A stretch of DNA of 64,000 bases, taken from positions 124,001 through 188,000 of the forward strand of contig NZ_JAALDK010000004.1 of assembly GCF_013366925.1 (NCBI RefSeq), in the 5' to 3' direction. Every line of letters starts with the position of its first letter. Position 1 is the stretch's first letter. This stretch comes from Paraburkholderia youngii (lineage in GTDB: Bacteria; Pseudomonadota; Gammaproteobacteria; Burkholderiales; Burkholderiaceae). The position numbers and the translations under genes are program-made. Of this stretch, positions 17,810 to 26,013 are shown in pieces. Below the pieces are notes generated by a model that saw only the letters and a list, made by a program, of their open reading frames with translations, did not search any database and was not told where the DNA came from.

Positions 17810-18559
17810 ATGAGAAAAATTTTAAGATATTTGATCCTCTGTGGGGGCCTCGTCGTCTGGACTCACGCATGGGCACAGCGCGCCCATTGCGCGTATGGCT
17901 ATCAGGACTCATCTTGCGGGACCAGGATCGCAACTGCGGCGCAGACGGCGCCGCAGTGCTCTATTGCGCCAGGGTGGACGACCGGTGCGGCTGCGCAATG
18001 GCAGGGCTCGCATTTCTCGTCGCCGCAGTGTAATTTCCAAGCGCCGCCGAGTTGTCCTGCCGGTTATTCCACGGTGTCCGGCGCGTCATGGAACGGTTCA
18101 TCGTGGGTTGGCCTCGCATGTGCAATACCGCCGCCACCGGGAAATGTCTGTCCCTACGGCTACGCGAGCGGACCCTCGTGGACCGGCAGTATGTGGTCGT
18201 ATAGCTGCAATGCGAACCCGCCGACGCCTACCATAGTGTCGATTACGGGATTTTGGGTATGGGGGGCTTGCGAGACCTTCACCAATGGGAACAAATCTGG
18301 CTCGATGCCAACAGCGGTCTATCAGAATAACTGGTCCGATGGATCAACCACGTATTTCCAGTATTGGTTCGGTAACCAATACCCGGTTTTGATGGACGGT
18401 CAAGGGCGGCCTTACGTGACGTCCATTGGCGACAATTGGGACACGTACGCTGACGGGAACACGTGGCCACTTGCGTCGTTATACGCGGTGGCGGCCGGCT
18501 ATCCGGGCGCTTCGATTCCACCGCAGCCCGCATACGCTTGTTCGGGTTTTAACCACTAG
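17810..18559 (+). CDS. Secreted protein with Cys/Trp repeat modules
   Basis: A 249-residue exported protein (signal peptide ending near THAWA-QR) 13 bp after pilV. Three Cys-bounded modules of about 20-25 residues follow each other: CSIAPGWTTGAAAQWQG..C, CPAGYSTVSGASWNGSSW..C and CPYGYASGPSWTGSMWSYSC. Each has Gly-Tyr/Trp, then Trp-x-Gly, then an aromatic and Cys. A separate C-terminal domain (about 160-249) is rich in Trp, Tyr and Asn. The place at the end of the pilus operon suggests a pilus-associated or surface adhesin. Codon use is more A/T-rich than in its neighbours around the start. Confidence 0.65.
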   Translation: MRKILRYLILCGGLVVWTHAWAQRAHCAYGYQDSSCGTRIATAAQTAPQCSIAPGWTTGAAAQWQGSHFSSPQCNFQAPPSCPAGYSTVSGASWNGSSWVGLACAIPPPPGNVCPYGYASGPSWTGSMWSYSCNANPPTPTIVSITGFWVWGACETFTNGNKSGSMPTAVYQNNWSDGSTTYFQYWFGNQYPVLMDGQGRPYVTSIGDNWDTYADGNTWPLASLYAVAAGYPGASIPPQPAYACSGFNH

Positions 18560-18562
18560 GAA

Positions 18563-18594
18563 GAAAAAAGCCCGTCGATGACGGGCCATTTTTC
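18563..18594 (+). terminator. Terminator of the transfer/pilus operon
   Basis: GCCCGTC-GAT-GACGGGC stem (18570-18576 and 18580-18586), preceded by six A and followed by CATTTTT. It can work in both directions. Confidence 0.8.
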
Positions 18595-18728
18595 CCACTG
18601 AACGGGGTGGTGCGTCTTGTGGCGGCGGAAACTACACGCGACCAAGACAGGTTGTAGCAGAAAAACGGGTGCGGTCTTTGCGGGCTGCACCCTTTCTTTT
18701 TGGCGCATGAAAAAAACGATTTTCGGAA

Positions 18729-18762
18729 ATAAAAAAACCGCCAATTTGTGCTGGCGGTTTTC
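18729..18762 (-). terminator. Terminator of the CAP-domain lipoprotein gene
   Basis: AACCGCCA-N8-TGGCGGTT stem; on the minus strand it is followed by a run of seven T. It lies 34 bp beyond the stop of the minus-strand gene. The 134 bp between this and the preceding terminator show no gene. Confidence 0.8.
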
Positions 18763-18795
18763 GATCAAGGGCCGCGCGAGCCCTTTGCGATGACG

Positions 18796-19854
18796 TTAGC
18801 CGACGATATTCCCGGTCGTGAACGTGAATGGCCTCGTGAAAGCAGTGCCGTTCACCGTGCCAGACACGTTCACCGTGTACGTGGTGTTCGGAGCCAGCGG
18901 CGTCGCCGGGAAAGCCACCGCCGAATATGGCTGCGTCAGCTTGTTCGGATCGTTGGCCGAATCGACCAGTTGCAGGTTGATGACGTTGCCGGACGGGTCC
19001 GTCATCGTGCCCGAAGTCAGCACAACCGTGTCGGTCGCGTTGCCCATGACGATAACCGGCGTTCCCCACGGACCCGATGTGTTCGGCGGCATCGGATTTT
19101 CCGAAACAGCCTTGTACGGAACGCCGGTCACGCCTTGGCACGGGAACGTAATCGGGCCGCTCGTCGTGAGTTGTTGCATCGATGTATTTATGAGGCTCAT
19201 CGAGCCCCACACCGCCGGGAAGCCATTCAACGACGTTTCATACTCGCCAATACCAATCGTCGTAACCGGCGTCAGGATGGCTTGCGAGTGATACACGGTC
19301 GCAATCCATTCGTTGACCAGCGTCTGGCCGTACTGCGTTTCCGAAAGTGCGGATGTGGTCCAGTAATTCGCGCTCACACCCCAGCCCATTGCACCGGTAG
19401 ACGGAAATCCGAAATGCACAGCACGATCAAGGTAGCTCACGCCGGTAAAGCCTTGCTGTCCAGCCGTTTCGTTGTCGGCCACCTGATTATTCAAGCCTTC
19501 CCACATCGCGTGCGCTTGCGCAGCCTGATCGAGAACGGTGTTTTCCTGAACTGCCGGGAAACCGCATTCCTGGCGATATGCGTTCACCTGATTGAACATG
19601 GCCAGCTGAGCGCTATTCGCAGCGTATTGCGGAGTCGGCTGCGTGCCGGTAACGGGCGAGCTGGCCGAACTCGGCGAGCTTGCTGAACTCGGTGCGCTTG
19701 CTGAACTCGGTGCGCTTGCTGAACTCGGTGCGCTTGCCGGCGTCGCGGCGCCGGTAGAGCTGCTGCCCCCGCCACCGCCGCCACCGCACGCCGCGAGGCC
19801 GAGAGCGGCTGCTGCAAATGAAAGCGCCATCAGTGCTGAAAATTTCTTCTTCAT
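18796..19854 (-). CDS. CAP/SCP-domain lipoprotein
   Basis: A 352-residue protein from ATG 19854. Lipobox LAAC is followed by a Gly run and an Ala/Ser/Pro linker built from tandem repeats. The CAP domain follows (LAMFNQVNAYRQECGFPAVQEN, later AHAMWEGLNN and NEWIATVYHSQAIL), with the conserved His residues of the family. The C-terminal 100 residues look like a bacterial Ig-like fold (LAPNTTYTVNVSGTVNGTAF). CAP proteins are secreted, and their bacterial roles are mostly unknown. Its upstream region and leader peptide resemble those of the gene at 22361. Confidence 0.8.
   Translation of the reverse strand: MKKKFSALMALSFAAAALGLAACGGGGGGGSSSTGAATPASAPSSASAPSSASAPSSASSPSSASSPVTGTQPTPQYAANSAQLAMFNQVNAYRQECGFPAVQENTVLDQAAQAHAMWEGLNNQVADNETAGQQGFTGVSYLDRAVHFGFPSTGAMGWGVSANYWTTSALSETQYGQTLVNEWIATVYHSQAILTPVTTIGIGEYETSLNGFPAVWGSMSLINTSMQQLTTSGPITFPCQGVTGVPYKAVSENPMPPNTSGPWGTPVIVMGNATDTVVLTSGTMTDPSGNVINLQLVDSANDPNKLTQPYSAVAFPATPLAPNTTYTVNVSGTVNGTAFTRPFTFTTGNIVG
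19658..19740 (-). repeat. 18-bp tandem repeat in the lipoprotein linker
   Basis: About four and a half copies of an 18-bp unit (core GCTTGCTGAACTCGGTGC) encoding repeats of Ser-Ala-Pro-Ser-Ser-Ala. Copies differ by few bases, so length may vary between strains by slippage. Confidence 0.85.
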
Positions 19855-20030
19855 TCTCTTGAACCTTCGATCGTTATTGGCCGTGCCCCTTGCACGACCT
19901 TGAGTCCATGTTAGCGAGCGCCGCACAAAGTCAAGTCGCTGCTGCGGCACTTGCCACCTCGATTTCGCATAAATGCTCAATTCCAGCGTGTAGGTACTTT
20001 AGAGATAACGGAAATTGTTCGTAAGTCTTG
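19855..20030 (-). promoter_or_regulatory. Upstream region of the CAP lipoprotein, duplicated at 22362-22519
   Basis: About 165 bp aligns with the region before the other lipoprotein gene: shared blocks include CACGACCTTGA, the CTTGACTT motif (minus strand, 19935-19928), ATTTCGC and GAGATAACGG up to CGTAAGTCT. It probably holds a common promoter and 5' leader. CTTGACTT followed after 13 bp by TAACAT may be the -35/-10 pair. Confidence 0.6.
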
Positions 20031-20083
20031 AGCGGTGCAACGAAAAAGCCGTCCTGTCTGCGACAGCGGCGATCGAAGGTCGA

Positions 20084-20215
20084 GGGTCCACGATGGCGTG
20101 GGTACGGCGCGTGATGCACCGGGCACCGGTGACGGCGCTCTCCAGCGAGCTAGTGCGCTTCGACATGCAGGCGCTCGAGACTCCGGAAATCAGCGGCGTC
20201 GAATACCAGCAGGGC
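20084..20215 (+). pseudogene. iscB: IscB (RRXRR/RuvC) nuclease remnant
   Basis: Codes for a piece of the IscB family of RNA-guided nucleases: AWVRRVMHRAPVTALSSELV followed by RFDMQALETPEISGVEYQQG, which covers the RuvC-II segment just before the HNH insertion. The match stops abruptly after the Gly, and neither HNH nor RuvC-III follows. Upstream sequence back to 20015 is open but not recognisable. The rest of the gap to 20404 shows only a 14-bp palindrome CCGGCGATCGCCGG (20344-20357). It is a dead fragment; no omega-RNA was identified. Confidence 0.72.
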
Positions 20216-20404
20216 AGGCATTGTAACGAGCGGTACCGGTTGCGAGCGCGTCGTTGTGTGGATGCAACCGTCTGCTACCGTTTTCCCGAGCCGTTCTTTC
20301 GACGGTTTATGCGAATTGCAACAAAAAGAGCGGCGGGCAGTGTGCCGGCGATCGCCGGTTGCTGTTTGCCGACCGTTGTAAGCAGCAGTGATCAGCGATC
20401 CGTG

Positions 20405-21781
20405 CTACTGATACATGTATCCGTACAGGCTGAGGTCGTATCCGCCTGTTTTCGGATCTGCCTGAACAACCAGATCACCCACTGAAAAGCTTTGGGTTGC
20501 GGCGGAAGTGGAATTCGTATTGACGAGCGAAAAGAGCATAGTACCAACGGGCGTGACTCCAAATTGCGACGCCTTGAGGTCGAAATTGACCTGGTACGGC
20601 GGTCCGCCCCGTGACGGCGCAGCGGTACCCACGATGCTGTACGTTCCCGGCTGAAGTTGTGAGCAAGCGAGTTGCAGTATCGGCAGATAGCCACCGCTTG
20701 CCACAACGTAGGTCGAAGAAACCGGTGTGCCGTTGAACGTCACGGTGTAGTTGACGTTGTTGTTCCCTGATCCTGCGTAGAGGCTAACCGGATACGAAGC
20801 GTTGGGGTCGGCCGATTGAGCGGGGGCAGCGTCGCTTGCCGCGAGGCCAACCAGTCGCATGACTTCGCCTTCCATGGTCGGATTGATTGGAAGAGCCTCG
20901 TTCGTGCTTAATGCTGGGTTCAGGTAGACAGAGAGGAATCCGTGCCCAGATAGGTCCGCGGAAATTCCGGGATTAACGTTGGCTGGTGCGGGCGCCAACT
21001 GCTGGGTAATCCAGGCCAACAGCGTCGCCAGTTTGTCAATGACGATATCCGACTGACTGGTGATGTATTTTCCGGTGTCAGGCTTGGCCGCAGGCGTGGC
21101 GACGTTCACAACCTGAAACGCATTGCCGATCGCTATACCGTACGGGTTGTACTTGCTCGGTCCCGACGTCTTAGCGGCCGCGTACATCTGCTGCGCGAAC
21201 ATGTTGCCCTCAGAGTGTGCGATGACCACGACCTTGTTGCCCTGTAACGCGGTCGGGACGACCTTGCTCATCACACTGTCGAGCACCTGCGCGGCCAGCG
21301 GATCGCTGAGCACATCCTGTATGACAGTGGCAGCACCGGTAGACAGAGCGCTCTGGGCCGCGGATGCGTCAGATCCGCTCAGGTCATTTTGCTGACCGTT
21401 CGAGGCAAGGATGACGTTTTCCGCATAATCCAGAAGGCTCGCGGTTGATGATGTCTCCTGGGCTTTCTGAAGCAGTAGCTTGCGGAAGACGTCGAGCACG
21501 TGGCCTTCGGTGGGGTTAAAGATCGACGTGACATGACCAGCGTCTACCTGTCCCGCAGCCGTCATAGCCTGCTGGATCGCATCGGCGGATGCCTGTTCAA
21601 CGTCCTGCGATGAGCCCCAGATACCATTGATGTAGTAGACGCATGGATTAATCGCGCACAGCTTGGTCTGGTAGGAAAGCTGTCGGGTCATTGCTGCCTG
21701 GGTGCCCGCCGGCACAGCGGCGAGTAATCCGGGCAACAGTCCAAAAAGGGTAAGTGCGGCACGAAGGCGGCGTGAACGCAT
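20405..21781 (-). CDS. Exported alpha/beta-hydrolase-like protein
   Basis: A 458-residue protein with a signal peptide (ALTLFGLLPGLLAAVPAGTQA). A hydrolase-like nucleophile elbow is seen in KVVVIAHSEGNMFAQQMY; the first Gly of the usual G-x-S-x-G is Ala (A-H-S-E-G). The sequence starts CVYYINGIWGSSQDVEQASA, which suits the first strand and oxyanion loop of a lipase fold. The last 150 residues look like an Ig-like beta domain (NNVNYTVTFNGTPVSSTYVV). Its ATG is 1 bp after the stop of the upstream lipoprotein gene, so the two are coupled. Substrate unknown. Confidence 0.6.
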   Translation of the reverse strand: MRSRRLRAALTLFGLLPGLLAAVPAGTQAAMTRQLSYQTKLCAINPCVYYINGIWGSSQDVEQASADAIQQAMTAAGQVDAGHVTSIFNPTEGHVLDVFRKLLLQKAQETSSTASLLDYAENVILASNGQQNDLSGSDASAAQSALSTGAATVIQDVLSDPLAAQVLDSVMSKVVPTALQGNKVVVIAHSEGNMFAQQMYAAAKTSGPSKYNPYGIAIGNAFQVVNVATPAAKPDTGKYITSQSDIVIDKLATLLAWITQQLAPAPANVNPGISADLSGHGFLSVYLNPALSTNEALPINPTMEGEVMRLVGLAASDAAPAQSADPNASYPVSLYAGSGNNNVNYTVTFNGTPVSSTYVVASGGYLPILQLACSQLQPGTYSIVGTAAPSRGGPPYQVNFDLKASQFGVTPVGTMLFSLVNTNSTSAATQSFSVGDLVVQADPKTGGYDLSLYGYMYQ

Positions 21782-21782
21782 A

Positions 21783-22361
21783 TCAGTTGACTCCCGTTGC
21801 GGTCGCGCATTTCGTCGGGTCATACGATAGCAGGCCGACCGAGGTTGCCTTTGCCAGATAGGACTGGCGTGCGGCCATCCGGGCATCCATATTGAATGTG
21901 CGCGCATACACAGCTTGGATGGCTGCCACATAGAGGGCCTTCTGACTGAACGGGACCGTACTGGCAGCGCACCCCGTGAGTTGCGAGCTCGCAAGCACCA
22001 CCGGACTCGTATCGGTCATCGCGAGCGTCGAAGCCTTGATGCTGGTCTGAAAATTCCGGGCCGATACTTCGACCGCAGCGTGCACCACGGGATTAGAGGA
22101 ATACTTGTCGTCGATGAGTTGCTGGACATCGTCTCGGTAGCCGCGATTGGCCGAATCGATACCTTCGACGCTCCCAGCGTTGCCCGCTGGGCTGTACGTG
22201 GTAGCGACCGTCGTGGGGCCGCTTGCGGGGGTACTACTCGCTGGAACTGCGCCGCTGGAACTCGTCGACTGCGCGGAGGCTGACCCTCCACCGCAAGCAC
22301 TCAAGGCCATAGCTGTTGCAAGAGTAATCGCGGTCAGAGCGGAGAATTTCTTATTTTGCAT
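21783..22361 (-). CDS. Small lipoprotein, unknown function
   Basis: A 192-residue protein from ATG 22361 with lipobox LSAC followed by a Gly/Ser-rich linker. The first 25 residues (NKKFSALTAITLATAMALSACGGG) closely resemble those of the CAP lipoprotein at 19854, but the mature part (DDVQQLIDDKYSSNPVVHAA) does not match it. It may be a lipid-anchored partner or chaperone for the hydrolase-like protein encoded immediately downstream, by analogy with lipase-chaperone pairs. That is inference only. Confidence 0.6.
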   Translation of the reverse strand: MQNKKFSALTAITLATAMALSACGGGSASAQSTSSSGAVPASSTPASGPTTVATTYSPAGNAGSVEGIDSANRGYRDDVQQLIDDKYSSNPVVHAAVEVSARNFQTSIKASTLAMTDTSPVVLASSQLTGCAASTVPFSQKALYVAAIQAVYARTFNMDARMAARQSYLAKATSVGLLSYDPTKCATATGVN

Positions 22362-22519
22362 TTGTTGGATTTGTCCTTGGCCGCGCCACTTACGCGACCT
22401 TGATTCCACGATTTGGCGCTGCGCGAAGTCAAGTTTTTGTGCTGCCGCATGCATTTCGCGTACATGCTCATTTCCTGCGCGTCGGTATTTTGGAGATAAC
22501 GGTAATTGTGCGTAAGTCT
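22362..22519 (-). promoter_or_regulatory. Upstream region of the lipoprotein-hydrolase pair, cut by IS66
   Basis: Homologous to 19855-20030. It carries CTTGACTT on the minus strand (22433-22426) and GGAGATAACGG. The similarity runs up to CGTAAGTCT and stops exactly where the IS66 terminal sequence begins at 22520, so the insertion lies upstream of the core promoter. Confidence 0.55.
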
Positions 22520-22595
22520 GTAAGCGCCCGGTCATCCCATCTTGAGTCACGGTGAAAGTCTTGGGAGCATCGTGTTCACTTAAATAGGTGGACAC

Positions 22596-22988
22596 GTGAA
22601 CACTATTGAAGAAGCAGCGGCACCTAGCCGTCGACGACGCCGGCGCTACAGCGTCGAGTTCAAGGCTCAGGTAGTGGCAGCTTGCCAGGGGCCCGGGGTA
22701 TCGCTCGCGGCCATCGCATTGCACCACAAGCTGAACGCGAATCTGCTTCGACGTTGGGTCGAGCAGGCCGAAACGAACGATTGTGTGCTGGTGGCGCGTA
22801 GCGACATGGCAGCGCCACTGGTAGCGACGCCAGCACCGGAATTTGTACCGTTGCCTCTTGAGACGCGAAACACGCGCACAGCTGAGATTCGCGTCGAGGT
22901 GCGTCGCGCGGACCTGTCGATAACGGTTAGCTGGCCAACCTCAGAGGCAGCGCAGTGCGCCGCCTGGCTGCGCGAGTGGCTCGCATGA
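22596..22988 (+). CDS. tnpA: IS66 orf1 protein TnpA (element 1)
   Basis: A 130-residue accessory protein with a helix-turn-helix: RRRRYSVEFKAQVVAACQGP and LAAIALHHKLNANLLRRWVE. IS66 TnpA is needed with TnpB for transposition. It overlaps tnpB by 4 bp (ATGA). Sequence is only distantly similar to the other two TnpA copies in this island. Confidence 0.85.
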   Translation: MNTIEEAAAPSRRRRRRYSVEFKAQVVAACQGPGVSLAAIALHHKLNANLLRRWVEQAETNDCVLVARSDMAAPLVATPAPEFVPLPLETRNTRTAEIRVEVRRADLSITVSWPTSEAAQCAAWLREWLA

Positions 22989-23323
22989 TCCGCATTGATC
23001 AGGTGTGGCTGGCAGTTGACCCGCTGGATATGCGGGCCGGCTTCGATACGGCACTGGGTCGGGTGATCACCGTGTTCGGCGCTGCGCATCCGCACCATGC
23101 TTACCTGTTTGCCAACCGGCGAGCCAACCGCCTGAAGGTGCTGGTTCACGATGGGATTGGCATCTGGCTGGCAGCGCGACGGCTGAATCAGGGGCAGTTC
23201 GCATGGCCGCGCGCGGGTAGCGAACCAAAGCAGCATGCGCTCACGCAGGAACAACTTGCCGGTCTGGTGGTGGGTTTGCCATGGCAGCGCATCGGCGCGG
23301 ACGGTGTGATCCGTGTCGTTTGA
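22985..23323 (+). CDS. tnpB: IS66 orf2 protein TnpB (element 1)
   Basis: A 112-residue TnpB with the family pattern PLDMRAGFDTALGRV, RRANRLKVLVHDGIGIWLAA and GQFAWPR. ATG 22985 overlaps the tnpA stop. Role in IS66 transposition is established but its biochemistry is not. Confidence 0.87.
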   Translation: MIRIDQVWLAVDPLDMRAGFDTALGRVITVFGAAHPHHAYLFANRRANRLKVLVHDGIGIWLAARRLNQGQFAWPRAGSEPKQHALTQEQLAGLVVGLPWQRIGADGVIRVV

Positions 23324-23386
23324 GGACGTTCGGTACGTATACGGTCGCGCTTTCGCGCTCTCCGGGGTTCTGGCAGACTCGTCTGC

Positions 23387-23521
23387 ATGGATCTGCCCGC
23401 CGACCTCAACACTCTTAGCCCCGAACAACTGCGTGCGCTCGCCACGCAACTGATTGCACGCGTCGAAGACCGGGACCGGGAGATTGAAGGTATGCGGTCC
23501 ACCAAGGACGCCCTTGTCTGA
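23387..23521 (+). pseudogene. IS66 transposase TnpC, 5' fragment (element 1)
   Basis: ATG 23387 starts the TnpC N-terminal helix (DLPADLNTLSPEQLRALATQ, then EDRDREIE). At 23490 the sequence passes into the end of IS66 element 2 and the frame stops at 23521. The catalytic domain is absent. Confidence 0.85.
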
Positions 23522-23540
23522 AAATCGCTGCACTCTGATG

Positions 23541-23564
23541 CTACGTGTCCACGTGGACACGTAG
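23541..23564. repeat. 24-bp perfect palindrome in the IS66-2 leader
   Basis: CTACGTGTCCAC followed by its exact reverse complement, 12 bp before tnpA. A related imperfect version (GTGGACACGTGAACAC) lies before tnpA of element 1. It could be a hairpin that limits impinging transcription or an operator for the element. Confidence 0.7.
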
Positions 23565-23576
23565 ACACTTGCACCG

Positions 23577-24071
23577 ATGACAGAGAAAAAAGACTTGAGA
23601 AGCCGTCTGGTGATTGGCCAGAAACGCGATGGCCGACGCGAATACGATAATGAGGCACGCGATGAGCTTGTCCGTCTATGCTTGATGCCAGGCGTATCGA
23701 TAGCTCGCACGGCAATCGAATACGACATCAACCCGAATCTGCTGCGTACCTGGGTGACCCAATATCAGCAGAGGCACGCCGACACCAAACAGCCTTCACC
23801 GAGCCTGGAGGGCGTGCTGATTGATGTTCCAGCCGCTGGCAATGAAGTGCTGCCACATGTGGCGAATGCTGCCGCCTTCGTCCCGGTTGTCCATGCGGCG
23901 ACGGCGCCACCGGCCTCAGCGTCAGCCGGGTCAATGACACTCGCAGTGCATGTGCGCCTGTCCAACGGTGTCGAGCTCCAGTTCGGAAAGGCCATCGCGA
24001 CGATCGACGAGCTGACGACGCTGATTCAGATCCTGGGGAGGATGCCGTGTTCCGGTTCGACGAAAAACTGA
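23577..24071 (+). CDS. tnpA: IS66 orf1 protein TnpA (element 2)
   Basis: A 164-residue protein with the HTH pattern YDNEARDELVRLCLMPGVSI and INPNLLRTWVTQYQ. It ends overlapping tnpB (GTG 24047) by 25 bp, suggesting coupling. Confidence 0.83.
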   Translation: MTEKKDLRSRLVIGQKRDGRREYDNEARDELVRLCLMPGVSIARTAIEYDINPNLLRTWVTQYQQRHADTKQPSPSLEGVLIDVPAAGNEVLPHVANAAAFVPVVHAATAPPASASAGSMTLAVHVRLSNGVELQFGKAIATIDELTTLIQILGRMPCSGSTKN

Positions 24072-24400
24072 GCGTATATTTACATCGCGATCCGGTTGAC
24101 TTCCGGTACGGCATGAACAGCCTGTCGATTCTCGTTGAACAGGCGATGCACCTGAATCCAATGGACTCCTCGCTTTACATCTTCGGGAACCGGCGTCGAG
24201 ACAGAATCAAGATTCTTTGCTGGGATGGTAGCGGCTTCTGGCTTATGACGAAACGCCTTGAGGCAAGCCATTTTATCTGGCCCGACAACAAGGCCGAGGT
24301 CGTGACGATGACGACCAGCGTGTTGCATGCCCTGCTCGACGGCGATGACATCACGACGGTCCGTCGACATCCGAGGCAGCAATATCGGCGTGTGAGCTGA
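24047..24400 (+). CDS. tnpB: IS66 orf2 protein TnpB (element 2)
   Basis: A 117-residue TnpB starting at GTG 24047, with GGGGAGG 6 bp upstream. Family motifs: RDPVDFRYGMNSLSILVEQ, RRDRIKILCWDGSGFWL and ASHFIWP. Confidence 0.87.
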   Translation: MFRFDEKLSVYLHRDPVDFRYGMNSLSILVEQAMHLNPMDSSLYIFGNRRRDRIKILCWDGSGFWLMTKRLEASHFIWPDNKAEVVTMTTSVLHALLDGDDITTVRRHPRQQYRRVS

Positions 24401-24432
24401 ACAACCCGCCGGCATACATGGTCTAATCCAGC

Positions 24433-26013
24433 ATGCCGGTCAACGTCACGATCACCGCCGAGGAACTGATAGCGCTACTCGCCGAGCGCGATGCGGCTCG
24501 GGCATTGCGGGAGGAGCAGGAAGCGTTACGCGGTGCCCTACGACTCGTGACAGCGGAACGCGACCTTGCCGAAGAGCGCCTGCGGGCTTACCGTCAGGAG
24601 TTGTTCGGCGTAAAGAGCGAAGCCCGAGGTTCCGATCAGCTCGGCTTGTTCAATGAAGCAGAAGTGCTCGGTGCCGGGCGCATGCCCGCCCAGGAAGACT
24701 CGCCGGAGTCGACGGTCTCAGCACACACGCGCAAGAAACGCGGCCATCGCAAGCCGCTCGATCCCAACCTGCCGCGCGACGTTGTGCGGCACGAATTGCC
24801 CGAAGCCGAGCGCTTCTGCATGAACGACGGACATGCGCTCGTCGAGTTCGGCGTGGAGATCAGCGAACAGCTCGACGTCATTCCGGAGCAGCTTCGCGTG
24901 ATCCAGCACCAGCGCGTCAAGTATGCCTGCCCGTGCTGCGATCTCGGTATCAAGGTCACGCCGGCGCCGGCACGCATCATCCCTCGTGGGCTGTTGGGCG
25001 AATCGGCGCTCGCGTGGATCGCCACCGGCAAGTATCAGTTCGGCATGCCTCTGTATCGCCAGGCTGGCTTGCTGCGTCGATTCGGCGGCGACATCTCGTC
25101 GAACACGATCGCGGCCAGCATGGTCCGCGTCGGTCTCGCGTCGCAGCCCGTGATCAACCTGCTGCGCGACGCGCTGCTTGACGCCGGGCTGATCTATTGC
25201 GACGAGACGACGCTGCAGGTGCTGAAAGAAGAAGGCCGCCGGCCAAAAACGACGAGCTACCTGTGGGCGCAAATGACGGGTTCGGGTGTGCCGATCCGTT
25301 GCTTCACTTATACACCCGGGCGCGGTACAAAACTGGCCGACAGGCTGTTCACTGGAATCCGGTCAGGCGCGGTCATGATGACCGACGGCTACGAACCCTA
25401 CAACGATATCGCCAGGCGCTACGAGCTCGTGCACCTTGGGTGTTGGGTTCACGTGAGACGGTACTTCGTCAAGGCAGAAGACAGCGTGCCCAAGGCGGCA
25501 CGAACCCACGACCTTCTTGCGACGCGCTTCATCAAATTGATCGGCAGGCTGTTTGCCGCCGAAGTGCGTAGCGAGACGTGGTCTGCACAGCGACGGCAGC
25601 GGTTGCGACGGCGATACAGCGCACGTGTGCTCGACGCGATCCACGCGCTGATGCTCGAGCAGTCGCACGGTGTCGTACCGAAAAGCCTTCTTGGCAAAGG
25701 ACTGACTTACCTACGTGCGCAGTGGCCAAAGCTGATCCGTTACATCGAGAACGGCGATTGGCCCGTTAGCAACAATGCTTGTGAAAATGCGATTCGCCCA
25801 TTCTGCGTGGGACGCCGCTCTTGGCTGTTCAGCGACACTGTTGATGGCGCGAACGCAAGTGCCAATCTTTATACCTTGGTCGAAACGGCAAAGGCCAACG
25901 GTATCGATCCCTACCGCTACCTCACGTGGCTGTTCCAGCGTCTGCCTCTAGCGAAGACGGCAGATGACTACGAAGCGTTGCTGCCTTGGCGCATGCCCGT
26001 CGATCTCCGCTGA
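24433..26013 (+). CDS. tnpC: IS66 transposase TnpC (element 2)
   Basis: A 526-residue DDE transposase of normal length. It has an N-terminal coiled coil, a zinc-finger-like segment (YACPCCDLG) and the catalytic acids in LIYCDETTLQV, MMTDGYEPYND and NNACENAIRPFCVG. All key residues are present, so the element may be active. Confidence 0.92.
   Translation: MPVNVTITAEELIALLAERDAARALREEQEALRGALRLVTAERDLAEERLRAYRQELFGVKSEARGSDQLGLFNEAEVLGAGRMPAQEDSPESTVSAHTRKKRGHRKPLDPNLPRDVVRHELPEAERFCMNDGHALVEFGVEISEQLDVIPEQLRVIQHQRVKYACPCCDLGIKVTPAPARIIPRGLLGESALAWIATGKYQFGMPLYRQAGLLRRFGGDISSNTIAASMVRVGLASQPVINLLRDALLDAGLIYCDETTLQVLKEEGRRPKTTSYLWAQMTGSGVPIRCFTYTPGRGTKLADRLFTGIRSGAVMMTDGYEPYNDIARRYELVHLGCWVHVRRYFVKAEDSVPKAARTHDLLATRFIKLIGRLFAAEVRSETWSAQRRQRLRRRYSARVLDAIHALMLEQSHGVVPKSLLGKGLTYLRAQWPKLIRYIENGDWPVSNNACENAIRPFCVGRRSWLFSDTVDGANASANLYTLVETAKANGIDPYRYLTWLFQRLPLAKTADDYEALLPWRMPVDLR

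Larger units (their letters stand above)
22520..23489 (+). mobile_element. IS66-family element 1, truncated on the right
   Basis: Starts with GTAAGCGCCCGGTCAT, a typical IS66 end. It carries tnpA and tnpB complete and only the first 34 codons of tnpC, which is cut by the left end of a second IS66 at 23490. The missing tnpC remainder is not found elsewhere in the window. Confidence 0.8.

Noticed and set aside
16462..18559. Shufflon at the 3' end of pilV
   Set aside because: No inverted alternative C-terminal segments or repeated 19-bp crossover sites recognised, and the nearest extra tyrosine recombinases belong to RIT elements.
18748..19686. 312-codon plus-strand frame opposite the CAP lipoprotein
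   Set aside because: Arg/His-rich translation and complementary to a gene with recognisable CAP motifs.
19658..19740. CRISPR-like array
   Set aside because: The repeats are contiguous 18-bp units without spacers and code for a Ser/Ala/Pro linker.
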